Below are positions 21,261-32,451 of a DNA stretch of 64,000 bases, one piece after another. Source of the DNA: Podospora pseudoanserina. Its lineage: Eukaryota; Ascomycota; Sordariomycetes; Sordariales; Podosporaceae. Location of the stretch: NCBI RefSeq assembly GCF_035222485.1, contig NC_085921.1, forward strand, positions 2,976,001 through 3,040,000, written 5' to 3'. The notes beneath the pieces were generated by a model. That model worked only from the letters and a program-made list of their open reading frames with translations. It made no database searches and had not been told where the DNA came from. The translations under genes were made by a program, and so were the position numbers. Position 1 is the stretch's first letter; the number at the start of each line of letters is the position of its first letter.

Positions 21261-22868
21261 ATGGCTGTCGTCACCCTCCTCATGTCGCCTTGGGCGCCAG
21301 TAGGCCTGGTTGCCTTCTTTTTCGTCTATTATCTCTACCCATACTTCTTCACATACCGTCACCTCAGACGTATCCCAGCACCATTCCCGGCCCAGTTCAC
21401 CAACTGGTGGTTACTTCTTGTTGCCCGTCGTGGCGACCGGTACTTGACCGTTGATCAACTTCACAAGAAGCACGGCACTGTTGTCCGCATCCAACCCAAC
21501 CACGTCAGCATCAACGATGACGCCGCCATCAACATCATCTACGGTCACGGCAATGGTTTCCTCAAGTCGTAAGTCTTTGCCCTCTTGCTTACACTCACAG
21601 AGACAGAACATCACTGACATCTATCACACAGCGACTTCTATGACGCCTTCGTCTCCATTCGCCGGGGTCTCTTCAACACCCGCGACCGTCACGAGCACAC
21701 CCGCAAGCGCAAGATCGTCTCCCACACCTTCTCGGTCAAGTCGGTCGCCCAGTTCGAGCCCTACATTCACTCCAACCTCGAGCTCTTTGTCAAGCAACTC
21801 GACAACCTCGTCACCCGCTCCCCGATGAAGACTGCCGTTCTCGACTGCCTCAACTGGTTCAACTACCTCGCCTTTGACGTCATCGGTGATCTCGCCTTTG
21901 GTGCCCCCTTCGGCATGCTCAGCTCCGGCGCCGACATGGCCGAAGTCCGCTCTTCCCCAGACAGCCCCCCGATCTACGCCTCCGCCATCGAGATCCTCAA
22001 CCGCCGGGGTGAGGTCTCCGCCGCTCTGGGTATCCTTCCATCCCTGAAGCCTTACGCAAAGTACTTCCCCGACCCGTTCTTCACCCAGGGTCTCGCCGCG
22101 GTGGAGAGCCTGGCTGGTATCGCTATCGCCCGTGTGAAGATGAGACTTGAGAACCCACCCCCCGAGGGCCGCAAGGACCTCCTCCAGAGACTTGTCGATG
22201 CCAGAGACGAAAAGGGTGAACCGCTTGGAAGGGAGGAACTCACCGCCGAGGCCTTGACTCAGCTCATCGCCGGGTCCGACACCACCTCCAACTCCTCCTG
22301 CGCGCTTCTGTACCACGCCGTCCGCACCCCGGGCGTGATCCCCAAGCTCCAAGCTGAACTCGACGCCGCTATCCCCCACTCGATCGACGTCCCCACGTTT
22401 GAAATGGTCCGCGACCTGCCTTACCTCTCCGCTGTTGTCAACGAGACCCTCAGGCATAACTCGACCTCCGGAATTGGCCTCCCTCGTCAAATCCCGCTTG
22501 ACTCCCCTGGCATTCACCTCAACGGGCACTTCTTCCCCGGTGGCACTGTTTTGTCGGTGCCGACGTATTCGGTTCATCATTCAAAGGAGATTTGGGGCGA
22601 GGACGCCGATCAGTTCAACCCGGATAGGTGGTTTAGCTTGACGCAACGGCAGAAGAATGCTTTTATTCCTTTTAGTCATGGGCCGAGGGCGTGTGTGGGG
22701 AGGAATGTGGCCGAGATGGAGATGAAGTTGATTGTGGCTACTTGGGCGAGAAGGTATGAGGTTGAGCTGAGGCAGGAGGTGATGGAGACGAAGGAGGGGT
22801 TTTTGAGGAAGCCGCTGGGGTTGGAGGTTGCGTTGAAGCTTAGGAAGGGGTTCACGCCTTTGGCTTAA
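21261..22868 (+). CDS. bphA: Cytochrome P450 CYP53, benzoate 4-monooxygenase
   Basis: Hydroxylates benzoate at the para position, the entry to 4-hydroxybenzoate and protocatechuate breakdown, and detoxifies benzoate. It sits in the ER membrane with a cytochrome P450 reductase. Exon 1 is 21261-21568, the intron 21569-21631 (GTAAGT to CACAG) and exon 2 runs to 22868, giving 514 aa. The N-terminal anchor is WAPVGLVAFFFVYYLYPYFF. The stretch GHGNGFLKS-DFYDAFVSI at the splice junction and FNYLAFDVIGDLAFGAPFGML are typical of CYP53A. Core P450 motifs: AGSDTTSN (I helix), ETLR, FNPDRW and the heme loop FSHGPRACVGRN. The frame from 21285 downstream is uninterrupted. Subfamily naming is by remembered pattern and fairly sure. 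Confidence 0.92.
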
Positions 22869-22988
22869 GGGGTGGGGGGTAAGAAAGGGGGAGTGTACGA
22901 TTATTGGAAGGGGGGAAATGTGAATAGTATATGATGACATGAAATAAATGTTCAAGTTCAAATTTTTGATGGGCCGTTGCGGGGTGTT

Positions 22989-23048
22989 GGTGAGTAGGCG
23001 AGTGAGTGAGTAGGCGAGTGAGTGAGTAGGTGAGTGAGTGAGTGAGTG
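22989..23048 (+). repeat. GAGT-type minisatellite
   Basis: Imperfect tandem repeat of GAGT with GTAGGCGA variants just after the CYP53 stop codon, about 60 bases, likely in the 3' untranslated region. Confidence 0.8.
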
Positions 23049-23377
23049 CCTTCACAACTTTCACTCTGATGACTACTCGTTGCCGAATGGCCGGTATCTC
23101 CGATTTACATCAACTCTCCCAAGCAAAGTCGCAAGTTATTTCGCCATTTGGACAGTTTTGTTCGGTGCTGATAATGGTGATTAAGTTGGCCGAGTCGCAA
23201 CCGAAGATGCTGGGTAGTCGCCATCGTGCGTGCCGAAAACGCCATTTGGGGGGTGGCCAGATGACTTATAAGTGGCTAGTGATGGCCGCAATAACATATT
23301 CAATTTCAAAAAATCCTTTCTGTTCTGAGTATCCTGTGTGAACCGCCTGATATAATTCCGATACATCTCGATTAATC
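23049..23377. other. Intergenic, promoter of the SDR gene
   Basis: No gene recognised. Confidence 0.4.
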
Positions 23378-24327
23378 ATGACCAGAGCAGACAAACTCGC
23401 CGGCAAGAAGATTGCCGTCATCGGTGGTTCATCCGGGTAGGTACCTACCTACCTCTCACCACACCCCCTTTGTCTACCCTCACTAACAAATCCCCCAACC
23501 AGCATCGGCTACGGAGCAGCAGAGATCCTCCTCTCCGCCGGCGCCCACATAACCATCATATCATCCACCCAAGAAAAAGTCGACCGTGCCCTTTCCCAAC
23601 TATCATCTACCGTTGGGGGCAACGTCCAAGGCAGAGTCGGCAACGTCCGCGACGAAGCCGCCTTCACTGAACTGCTTCTCTCTCTTGCCCCCCTGGATCA
23701 TGTCATCTTCTCCAGCGTCGATAAAATTATTCGTGGTAGCCTGGCCGAAGCTAACCTCTCCGACGCGGCGGGGTTGTTCGGGGTGAAGTTTTGGGGGAGC
23801 TTTGTTGTTGCAAAGGGTGAGCTGACCTACCTTTTTCCTCTTCTAGATGAACCATGTGCTGATCGAGGTGAAGCCATCGCAAAACACGACATCATCCTCC
23901 CTGGCGGCTCACTCACCCTCACCTCTGGCGCTGCTGCTCTACGTCCTAAGAAGGGAGCGACGATTGGGGGGGCGCTGAATGGGGGGTTGATTACCGCTAC
24001 TATTTCTCTTGCTGATGAGCTTTCGGGGAAGAGGATCAGGGTGAATACTGTTGTCCCGGGGTTAGTCAAGACACCGCTTTTGGGGAAATTGGGGAATAGT
24101 GAGGAGCAGCAGAGGGAGATTTATGAGCAGGCGGCTGGGAGGTTGAGTGTGGGGTTTGTTGCTAGTCCGGAAGATGTTGCGGAGGCGTATCTTTATGCTG
24201 TGAGGGCGGATTATGCTAATGGGTCGACGATTGTTATTGGTGAGTTCCACTACCTATTGAGTTGGTTTGAAATGTCAGAGGGGGTTTCTAATGGCTTTGT
24301 GATACAGATGGCGGTAGTTCTTTTTGA
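23378..24327 (+). CDS. SDR-fold protein without the usual Tyr-x3-Lys pair
   Basis: Four exons, 23378-23436, 23503-23816, 23868-24239 and 24308-24327, give 254 aa. The introns are 66, 51 and 68 nt, all GT-AG and phase-consistent. The N-terminal KKIAVIGGSSGIGYGAAEIL is a Rossmann dinucleotide site. The third strand is followed by GSLTLTSGAAALRPKKGATI, where ordinary short-chain dehydrogenases have Ser then Tyr-x3-Lys; here the Ser remains but the Tyr and Lys do not. The substrate-side loop VVPGLVKTPLL and the C-terminal DGGSSF are typical of the family. Probably a divergent reductase or a binding protein; no pathway context is visible. Confidence 0.8.
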
Positions 24328-24524
24328 TTGGGGGTAGAAGTGGATGGGGATGCGCAATTTGGGAGTCCTGGGGAGTATCTCAAAACTGAGACCAAGATGC
24401 AAGGGCTTGATAGTGTGAAACATGTCAGAAACGATGCTCAAGAATTGTCAGCGGCTGGGTAGTGTCAGAAATGACTACGGAAACAAAAACATACCAGCTG
24501 TATTGTCCAGTTTAAGGTACCCAA

Positions 24525-25575
24525 CTAATGTGAGATGACACCAAATTTGTCGACGGTGAACCACAAAGGTAGGGTAGGTATCCAACAATCACCGCAGCCG
24601 TCGTATACCTCATCAGTGAGCCCTCCCTGACCAGAACATTCGTCCTCGTTGCCAGAGTTCTCGGCTGGTTTCTGGCACTCCTGATCATGTTCTTAATCTT
24701 GATGCCTGTCGACAGCCTCCCGCTTGCCATCTTCGCATCCCGTGCGGTATCCCTCTTCATGACCCTCAGAATGTCCCTCGCCATAATCTTCCTTAGCATC
24801 GTTGTGAACCTAATCCGAATCGTCCTAACCATACAGATAGATATCGTCCAAATCTTCGTCCCAACCTTTGTCGTCCTCCATCTCATCCTTCTTCTTGTCC
24901 TCCCCCTCAGAGGATGGCGCGCAGCACTCGATGTTCTCAAAGGGCCTGTAGACTTCACGCTCAGCACCGCACAGTGGTGCAGCACAAAGAACCACCCATT
25001 GCACTTCCAGCGCAACTCTCGTCTTGTGCGCATCTTTCATAAGGGTCTGAAATTTGATCAGAGAACCCGAGGTAGGGGATCCACCTGGGGCACTGGCCTT
25101 GCAATCAGGCATCTAATCCAGAAGCTCCCGAATTGGCCCCCCGTTACAAGACTCGAGTCGAACGCGCAGGAAACGGACTGGCTGTTCCCGAGTATTTGGA
25201 TCAGCCCTTAGCTGTCTGCGCATGTTCTTCGTGCTGACTACCTCTGGGAGCCACTGAAACCGGGTGACGATGGTGGCTAGCCCGCGTGTATGATGGGGCT
25301 CAAAACGGAGAAAGCGCAGAACAAAGCGCACTTCTTTCCACAAACGCGGCCACCATCGGATTGAGACAGATCAAATTCCATGTCCCGTTAAGTGATTCCC
25401 ATGGGTCAGGCACAGCGATTGGGTTAAAGTCAGCCCCTGGAATGCTGCTATCTACCCGCGTTTTCTGGCAGTCCTCGTACAGGGACGCATAACGCTCTAC
25501 TTCGTGGTGACACATGCTGTCAGTGGATGGTAGAGATATGGTGGACTTGGTGACTTGCCATCCTCATGATGACAC
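24525..25575 (-). pseudogene. Decayed conserved gene with TAG/TAA stops
   Basis: A protein trace runs over about 1 kb of the minus strand. It starts in an open stretch around MCHHEVERYASLYEDC (25515). It shifts frame near 25330 into FVLRFLRFEPHHTRGLATIV, then continues in one frame through KFQTLMKDAHKTRVALEVQW to an acidic tail (HSEGHEEGYRTGCEDG), ending at 24525. Along that frame lie four premature stops: TAG at 25113, 24825 and 24810, and TAA at 24693. All could come from CAG or CAA. I do not recognise the family. The evenness of the trace argues for a real former gene rather than chance. Confidence 0.45.
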
Positions 25576-25887
25576 GCTTGTTGTCGTCAAATTTTTTTCA
25601 CTGGAAGTTCTGCATCGCATGCTGGTCAAAGCAGAAGGAGGAATCCCAAAGAATCTGCACCGTTTAAAAGTACTCTCGTCAGTCTTTACCCTATCTTAAA
25701 TTCAAACGACCTGCCCGGTGTTAGTTGATAGGTAGGTGACTGTGGCTGGGTGCAGCCACAGTCAGGCGCTTCACACAGAATTCAAATAAAATTCAAACGC
25801 AAACAGAACTTGCTTTCATTCCCACCCCTCACGAAATCCCTACCCAGCCTCAACTCCAAACGTCAACCACCCACGACAGAACTCCAT
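25576..25887. other. Intergenic
   Basis: About 300 bases; contains a short inverted stretch (tgtggctgggtgcagccaca) near 25740. No gene seen. Confidence 0.4.
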
Positions 25888-26502
25888 TTAAACAACCCTC
25901 CTCGTCTTCCCACTCTCAACCTCATAAATCCACCCACTAATCGTCACGCTATCAGGCACAAGCTTGCTCGCCTTCAGAAAAGCCACATCGTCCTCAACCG
26001 CCTTCTCCAGCTCGGGGAAAGGCAAAAAGTCAAGGTTCTTGGCCGTGAGTTCAGCCACGGCTTCCTCACTGTTTTACATGTTAGCCTCTCTAACAACCAC
26101 CTAAAATCCGTAAACCTACCCAAGATTCTTCTCAACAATCCCATAAGCATCCTCATTCTTGAACGTCAGCATCCCACAGCCAGTGTGCTTGACAAGGACG
26201 ATCTCGTTCGTGCCGAGGAGCTGCTCCGAGATGACGATGGAGCGGAGGGCGTCGACCGCGCTGGCGCCGGCCTTTTCATTTTCTTAGTCTGATGTTCAGT
26301 CTCAAAGAGGGAGTGAACTCACATTGCGGATAACATGCGCATCACCAAGCTCAATCCCAAACGCCCTCGCCGGGTCAATTCTCGCGTCCATGCAAGTCAA
26401 GACAAGATATTTCTTCGCCGGGGGCAGAGCCAAGTGCCCTTGGGTAAAAGAGGCAGAGTACGACTCGGAGGTCTGCTCGACGTTCTTTTGGATGGCGGAC
26501 AT
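25888..26502 (-). CDS. Beta-carbonic anhydrase (short form)
   Basis: Zinc enzyme interconverting CO2 and bicarbonate. Three exons (26502-26323, 26271-26120, 26068-25888) with two 51-nt introns give 170 aa; the second intron has a CTAAC branch point. LVLTCMDARIDP holds the first zinc Cys and the Asp-Arg dyad; HTGCGM holds the zinc His and second Cys. RNAGA follows the first splice junction, which confirms the splicing. The short length and lack of an N-terminal extension match the small cytosolic class of fungal beta-CAs rather than the mitochondrial, presequence-bearing one. No export signal is seen. Confidence 0.92.
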
Positions 26503-27451
26503 GGTCGCTATCTGTGGTTGAAAAAGATCTGTAGGTGGGAAGAAGTGAGGTGAGCAAACTCAGACTTGGAAAACCAAAAATATCAAGACAAAACAACAAC
26601 AGCAACAACAACGAGAGTAAAACTACTCTTTGCAATATGATAGAGAATGAAAAAGAAAAAAAACTAGAAATAATAGCAGCGCTCACTCCCCTCCCCCTTA
26701 TATACTTGACTCGAAAAAATAACATACCAAGGCAATCCCGGATTTAGGCACGGACGAACAAAAACACACTGTCGATTAAAACCGCCAACAACAACAAAAA
26801 TACGGTTATGAAATCCTTCCTCGCTGTATGGCGGCGGCGAATTTGTGTCAAATCATCTGATCAGGAATAATAAACCGGGGGAAAACACCAAAATTATAAC
26901 ATCTCAAGTCACACAGTTCCCCCCTCATCTCATCAACCTCCCTTCAAGCGAGAATCCCCGCCAAGACAAAGCTGAAGCAGCCTTGGCACCTCCGCCAAGT
27001 GGGAGTTGGAGCTGTTTCCGGCAAGGTCAGCCATGTCGTCTACAAATAAATGGAGACCAAAACATAAAAGAAGTGCCTTAATGAGATAGTGAAAGGCCTT
27101 CATCTTGTGTAGCTGGGTCCATTATTTTGTCCGCCATGTGTCAGCGGAGCTATCACCCCCATGACGTGCTCAGCACCCCCAAATCCACCGATCAAATCCC
27201 ACGATGTTTGAGATTCTTCATGGTTCCGTCCCAATCACTCATGCAGAAACACTTGGTAGATCATTGCATCAAGCAGCCACAACCTCTCGCCATCAAGATG
27301 ATCGGCGCTTTGCATATGCCCTCTCCCCCACCTCTGGTCAGGTTAGCAATATCGCCGATAGTATACAATAGATAGGGCGCAATAAAAGTACAAGCTGTCG
27401 TTGGATATATTTACAAAGGTATTAACAAGTTACCATGTCAGAATGAAGGAC
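26503..27451. other. Intergenic between carbonic anhydrase and OXA1
   Basis: About 950 bases with A-rich stretches near 26590-26660 (leader of the carbonic anhydrase gene) and TATA-like TTATATAC near 26698. No gene seen. Confidence 0.45.
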
Positions 27452-29008
27452 TCATTCCTCCTGGCCCCTCGCCCTTTTCCTATTCCTCCTCGCCAACAGC
27501 CTTTCCTTCTCCTCCAGAGCCCTCTTCGCCTCATACTCCTGCGCCTTGGCAAACGTAGCCTTGTGAGTAGAGTTATCCTGCCATTGCTCAAGCTTCTGCT
27601 GCGCAGCCGCCTTGGTCGACTTCAAGCTCTCAAAAAGGGTCTCCTTTTGTGGCACCACGGTCCCCTTGGTATCCAGAGTTCTCGGGGCCTGGTACGCTCC
27701 GCCAATAGGGGTCCTATGGTGGCCCCCAAAGACCACTGGTCTCAAACCGATTATCTTGCGGAACCAGTTCTGATACGTGAGCCACTGCTGTCCAAACTGC
27801 AGGAAAGTAGAGATCGCAAAGTAGAGTTGGAGACCGGCGGGCAAGAAAATGCTCACACCGAGGGTGATTGGCGCTGCGACCATGGTCATGATCTTCATGG
27901 TTCCTTGCTGCGAAGAGGCCATGTACGGGAGTGGTACCTAGATAGATCACAACAATTAGCTCAACACCATCTGACAAAAAAAAACCCCCCCCAAAAAAAC
28001 CAGAGCTGTGGGAACAACATACCCTCATACTAGCAATCATCAACCCAGCACCCACAATTGGCAAAATAAACAACGGATCCGACACGGTCAAATCATTAAA
28101 CCACAACGCCCCCCCCGTCTCCATCGACGGCACCGGCAAATCAGCCATTCCCCTGATCAACCTAAACATCCCAAAGCCCACGGGAATCTGCACCAAGGCC
28201 GGAACACTCGCAGGCAGCATCTTGTACCCCACCGCCCGTCTCATCGCCTTCATCTTATTCCTCTTATCCAACATGGCATACTGATCCGCCTGGCCCCCCT
28301 GAAAAGCCGACATGACCTCCTTCTCCAGCTGCTCATACTTGGGATCCCTCTTCAGATCCTGCAGCTTCTGCGCCATTTCCGCAGCCGTAAACATAGGCTT
28401 GACAAGAACCGCCCTGATGGCAAGCGAGACAAGACCGATCGACGCCCACCACGGGAGGCCCGTGTAGATGTACGTGTGCTCGAGGATCCATTCCATGAGG
28501 GCTGTCGGGCCGAAGCCGTAGTCTAGACCCAAGTTCTTGAGAAAGCCGATTTGCTCAGGCATGTTGAGGAGGTCGCTTCCGGAGAGGGATACGGGGGTGG
28601 TGTCGATATCCGACAGGACAGAAGGGCTCGCGATCGGATCCACCACTGGAGCAGCGGCAGCGGCGGGGGCGGGGGTTGGGGCGACGGCCGGTTGAGTCGA
28701 GGCATACCGCACGGCTGTGAAGGCAGCGGGACCACCTATCCTGCTCCCAGAGAGGACGGTGCGAGGAGTCTGAGGAAGGGATCCATTGCTGCGCAGAGCG
28801 GTGCCGAACTGTCGTGTTGAGATTCGGGAGGACGACGACTGGGGAAGTTTCAAATGTTAGCGGTGGATATGGGAAGAGGAAAACGGAAACGGCTCAATTG
28901 AGTCGAGAGGTTGCTAAGAAACAAGGAAAAGGAAATTGGAAAAATGTATACCTTTCTGGCAAGGCCCAGCGAGGGGCTTGACCTCAGTAAACCTCTACTT
29001 GGGAGCAT
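27452..29008 (-). CDS. OXA1: Mitochondrial inner-membrane insertase Oxa1
   Basis: Inserts mitochondrially encoded and some imported proteins into the inner membrane and binds the mitoribosome. Exon 1 (28952-29008) encodes an arginine-rich presequence (MLPSRGLLRSSPSLGLARK). Intron 1 is 28839-28951 (CTAAC branch, CCCCAG). Exon 2 is 28023-28838, intron 2 is 27938-28022 (GTATGT to TCTAG) and exon 3 runs to 27452. The total is 452 aa. YidC/Oxa1 features: the conserved WWASIGLVSLAIRAVLVKP segment, an inter-membrane Lys/Asp-rich loop, VGYKMLPASVPALVQIPVGF, LFILPIVGAGLMIAS, VAAPITLGVSIFLPAGLQLYF and a basic coiled-coil C-tail (KRALEEKERLLARRNRKRAR) that contacts the ribosome. A reading that starts at 28853 would be a TTG inside intron 1 and is wrong. 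Confidence 0.95.
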
Positions 29009-29559
29009 TTTGTCTCGGTGGTTTCCGCAACGAGGCAGACTCCAGAATCGCCTTCTAAAAGTCGCTGTAACTTTTTTTTTTGGTACGTTTCGCTGGCGCA
29101 CGCGGCAAAGGTTCGGTTGGTGCCCCCCCCTGGTCGCACTGACCCCACAATTGATCAACACCGGACGGCGCATTGCCAAGGCCAGAGCATGTCCTAAGAG
29201 AAACTGTGCAGAAGCTGGAAGGCATCAACCCTTCCAGGGAACAAGCCAGAAATGTTGGATGGGGATTCTGAGACTCTTCATTGTTGGATTTTTGGACTAG
29301 CTGTTATAGTGACTGTCCCCGTATGTCTGTATTTAAAATGCTCAACGGTAGCACCCTCCTAGCCTTTTGCCCTGAGTCGAGTGTGATATGTTGTTTGGTC
29401 ACCATATAGTTCCAGTTTGGATCTCTCACGCTGTCCAGCACCAGTGTTCATGCCCATCGGCTCCACCGAGGCGGTGGGCGCTCTAAGCTGATAGTAACCA
29501 ATTCTGTCGTGTGTTGGTGTATCATGACTTTATTGCTAGCAAATCGACAACCCTCAACA
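29009..29559. other. Intergenic, OXA1 promoter and MIM1 3' flank
   Basis: No gene seen. A run of nine T at 29071-29079 is the only simple feature. Confidence 0.45.
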
Positions 29560-30007
29560 TCACTCCAAGCTCGTCAGGTCGTCAAGTTCCCTCCGCCTCG
29601 GCTTCTCGACCGCTTCGATACCTGGCCCAATCGGATGCGCTTGTCTTCTAGTAAGAGGGAATATCTATCAAAAAAATTACCATGTCAGCAATATCCTTCC
29701 AACAAGCACAGGATCAGGCTTAAATATAGCATACCCTTGTGTTGCTCCATCCCAACCTGAAAGCCGCCTCATGAGCAAACAGCTCGCCAAACCCAAGCAT
29801 CATGCCATTAACGAAAGGAAGAAACAGGTTGATGGCAGCACCGCGGAGGATAGACCAGAAGGTGGGGGGCTGGTAGAGGATGACGGCGGGGGACGACGAC
29901 GAGGGTGGTGACGTAGACAGCTCCTCTGGGGAGGAATACTGCTCGCTGTCGGAGCGGATCGTGACACCGGACTCGGCCATGGGATTTGGGGGTTCTTCAG
30001 AAGCCAT
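29560..30007 (-). CDS. MIM1: Mitochondrial import protein 1 (MIM complex)
   Basis: Outer-membrane protein that helps insert multi-span and signal-anchored proteins and assemble the TOM complex. Exon 1 is 29735-30007, the intron 29665-29734 (GTATGC donor, GCTGAC branch, GATAG) and exon 2 is 29560-29664, giving 125 aa. After a disordered Ser-rich N-terminus comes a single membrane span, INLFLPFVNGMMLGFGELFA, followed by HEAAFRLGW. This closely matches yeast Mim1, whose span is also NLLLPFLNGMMLGFGELFAHE. The GxxxG-type glycines needed for oligomers are present. Without splicing the protein would end at TRVCYI; the spliced tail is basic. An upstream in-frame ATG at 30121 would add 38 residues of unlikely sequence. 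Confidence 0.9.
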
Positions 30008-30677
30008 GTTGGTGTGGATTTGGGGTTGAGTGAATCCGGCTGAGATTTGGGTTGCCGGCGACGATGAGACAGGAACACTATGCCGACGTCCGGAGATGCA
30101 GCGAAGCACTGGACGTCGCAAAACGCTTGGGCAGCCGACAGGGGAGCCTGGAGTGCCTGCCGGAGCTAGCTGCGTTTGGTTAGGGAAACGGTGGTCGGGG
30201 CCCAGATAATCCGGCTTGGCTGATGTATGAGGTGTCGACCGTAGGTGTTCAAGCTTTCTTTCTCGGGTACAAGATGCTCAGTTTGGAAACAGTTTCTTAT
30301 AGAAGCAATATAAAGCAAGTAAATCGCTTCTATACCAGACATTTGGTCGGTTTGAGGGCCCATTTTTCATCATGGAGCTAGGCAACTGTGGTTGACAGCT
30401 GAGTACCTACCTTGGACGTCGGCGGGGTCAAGCAACCTGGATGGCGGATGGCGGGGCAATCAGACGCCTGGCCGTGCGTCGTTCGTCACGTCGGCCTTGA
30501 GCTGCCTGATGGCCATCCATTCTCCAACTTCCCCAGAATGTCAAACTAATAAGCTTTCCGAGCTGTATCAACGACACAACAACTTCTGATTTCATCGACT
30601 CCGACTTTCCAAGGGACGATAGCTGTCTGCTTATTTCAATCCATCCATATCACGCATTCAACCAAATCACGTTCATC
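30008..30677. other. Divergent promoter of MIM1 and SHP1
   Basis: About 670 bases between two divergently transcribed housekeeping genes. No gene seen. Confidence 0.45.
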
Positions 30678-32042
30678 ATGGCGGATCAAGACCATGACAC
30701 GCTGATCAGCAACTTCTGCGACTTGACAGGCGCCTCGGCCGACCAAGTATGTGATATTCTCAACACGGCATACCTCGTAGCAAGATCCTAATGTTCAATG
30801 CTTTCTAGGCCACAGAATACTTGACAGCGACCAATTGGGATGTCAATACCGCCGCCGCCGCCTTCTACGGCGATCTTGACGAAAACGAGCAAGGCCCCTC
30901 TTCCACCGGCGCCGCCACTGCCACCACTACCGACGCCGAGTACACCGGTCCACGAACATTGGATGGCCGACCGGCACCTGAGTATGCTGGTACATCCTCT
31001 TCGACCTCAAAGAAGCCCGTCAAGCGTCGCGGCCTCGCGACTCTGAGCTCCATAGGCGGCGGTCGTAACCAAGAAGACGACGATGACGACGATGACGAGA
31101 GCGATGACGACAACCGCCGGGGACCCAGGGATTTGTTCGCAGGCGGCGAGAAGTCGGGACTTGCTGTTCAAGATCCTGCTCAGCGGTCCAGCGATCCGAG
31201 AAAATTGATCAACGATATCGTTGCCAAAGCCAGAGCGTAAGTGTTGCCACTCTCTGTCGTTGGGTCGCCAGATCTAATTGCTAACTTCTTTCTCAAACAG
31301 CAATGCCACCGAGAGTAATCCCGCATCTTCCCCCGCTGCAGGCCCCTCATCGAGTCGCTTCAGTGGCTCTGGTCAGACATTGGGCGGAGATGGCGTAGAG
31401 AGTCGCACTATTCCTAGCTCCAGAGCTGCTGGGGCCGTTCCCGAAGGGCCTGCGCAGGAACGGATTCTCCATATCTGGCGTGACGGCTTTAGCATTGATG
31501 ATGGGGAGCTTCGTCGTTTTGACGACCCTCAGAACAGGAGCGACTTGGATATGATCCGCAATGGACGGGCGCCAATCCATCTCATGAATGTCCGCATGGA
31601 CCAACGGGTCGATGTCAAGCTCCAACAACACGACGAGAACTACCGCCCTCTGCCCAAGATCTACCGACCCTTCGGCGGTGAGGGCCGTCGATTGGGTAGC
31701 CCTGTGCCCGGTGAGGTAACACCAACCCTCTCCCCTCCGGCCGCAACTACGACACAGCCTCAGGCCAGCCAGGCCCTGAGCACCGGAGTGGATGAGTCGC
31801 AGCCGACCTTGATGCTGCGCATTCAGCTTCCCGACGGAACCCGCATGCCAGCCCGATTCAACCCCACGCAGACAGTCGGCGATGTCTACAACTTCATTGG
31901 ACGCTCGTCTTCCTCGCTTTCAGCCCGTCCGTGGGTTCTCTCCACCACATTCCCCAACAAGGACCACGAAGACAAGGGCTTGGTGTTGGGTGACATGCCC
32001 GAGTTTAAGAAGGGTGGTGCTGCTGTCGTCAAGTGGAAATAG
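30678..32042 (+). CDS. SHP1: Cdc48 cofactor Shp1/p47 (UBA-SEP-UBX)
   Basis: Adaptor that links ubiquitinated substrates to the Cdc48/p97 ATPase. Exons are 30678-30746, 30809-31236 and 31301-32042, with introns of 62 and 64 nt, giving 412 aa. N-terminal UBA domain (residues 4-45, ending in the NWDVNTAAAAFY type). Then an acidic run of Asp (31068-31100 in DNA), a SEP domain (about residues 200-275, ILHIWRDGFSIDDGELRRFDDP) and a C-terminal UBX domain (from LMLRIQLPDGTRMPARFNP). The UBX loop is TTFPNKDHED in place of the FPR loop, as is usual for p47-type proteins. Identification is firm. Confidence 0.94.
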
Positions 32043-32451
32043 GCCTATTTCCAGCATTGATGACAAGCGCCAGGAACAGTTTGGCTTCATAGTATCGGCG
32101 TTTTGATGGTTTGGCGGCACTAGACCAAGCGATGGACAACAGTGTATCTGTCGGTTTTTCGTCCCGAGCGCTGTGTCCAGCTTTGAGACCGGCTGGTCTT
32201 TTCAGCAGGGGAAGGATGAAATAAAAAAGTAAAACCTGCTCATAATTACATGCTGCCTTGTGTTTATTTGCCCAACCATTTTGAACACCTTTGACGCCGC
32301 TGCTGTGGTACTATCCCAACCCGTGATGTTTGCACGGGCTTTCTCTTTTCCACCACCAGAAATACAACACCAAAAAAAAAAAACACTAAATAGTTTTTCC
32401 ATCACTGAAAATGCCTTTTCCTCAACTGTTTGGATGACCCATCCCATGCTC
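32043..32451. other. Convergent 3' ends of SHP1 and GTR1
   Basis: About 400 bases between convergent genes, with a run of 12 A at 32372-32383. No gene seen. Confidence 0.45.

Noticed and set aside
21624-22580. 318-codon open frame antisense to CYP53
   Set aside because: Gly/Val/Glu-rich shadow of the GC-rich P450 exon, with no domain or splice logic of its own.
22989-23048. CRISPR-like short tandem repeat
   Set aside because: No unique spacers; it is a simple GAGT minisatellite in a eukaryote.
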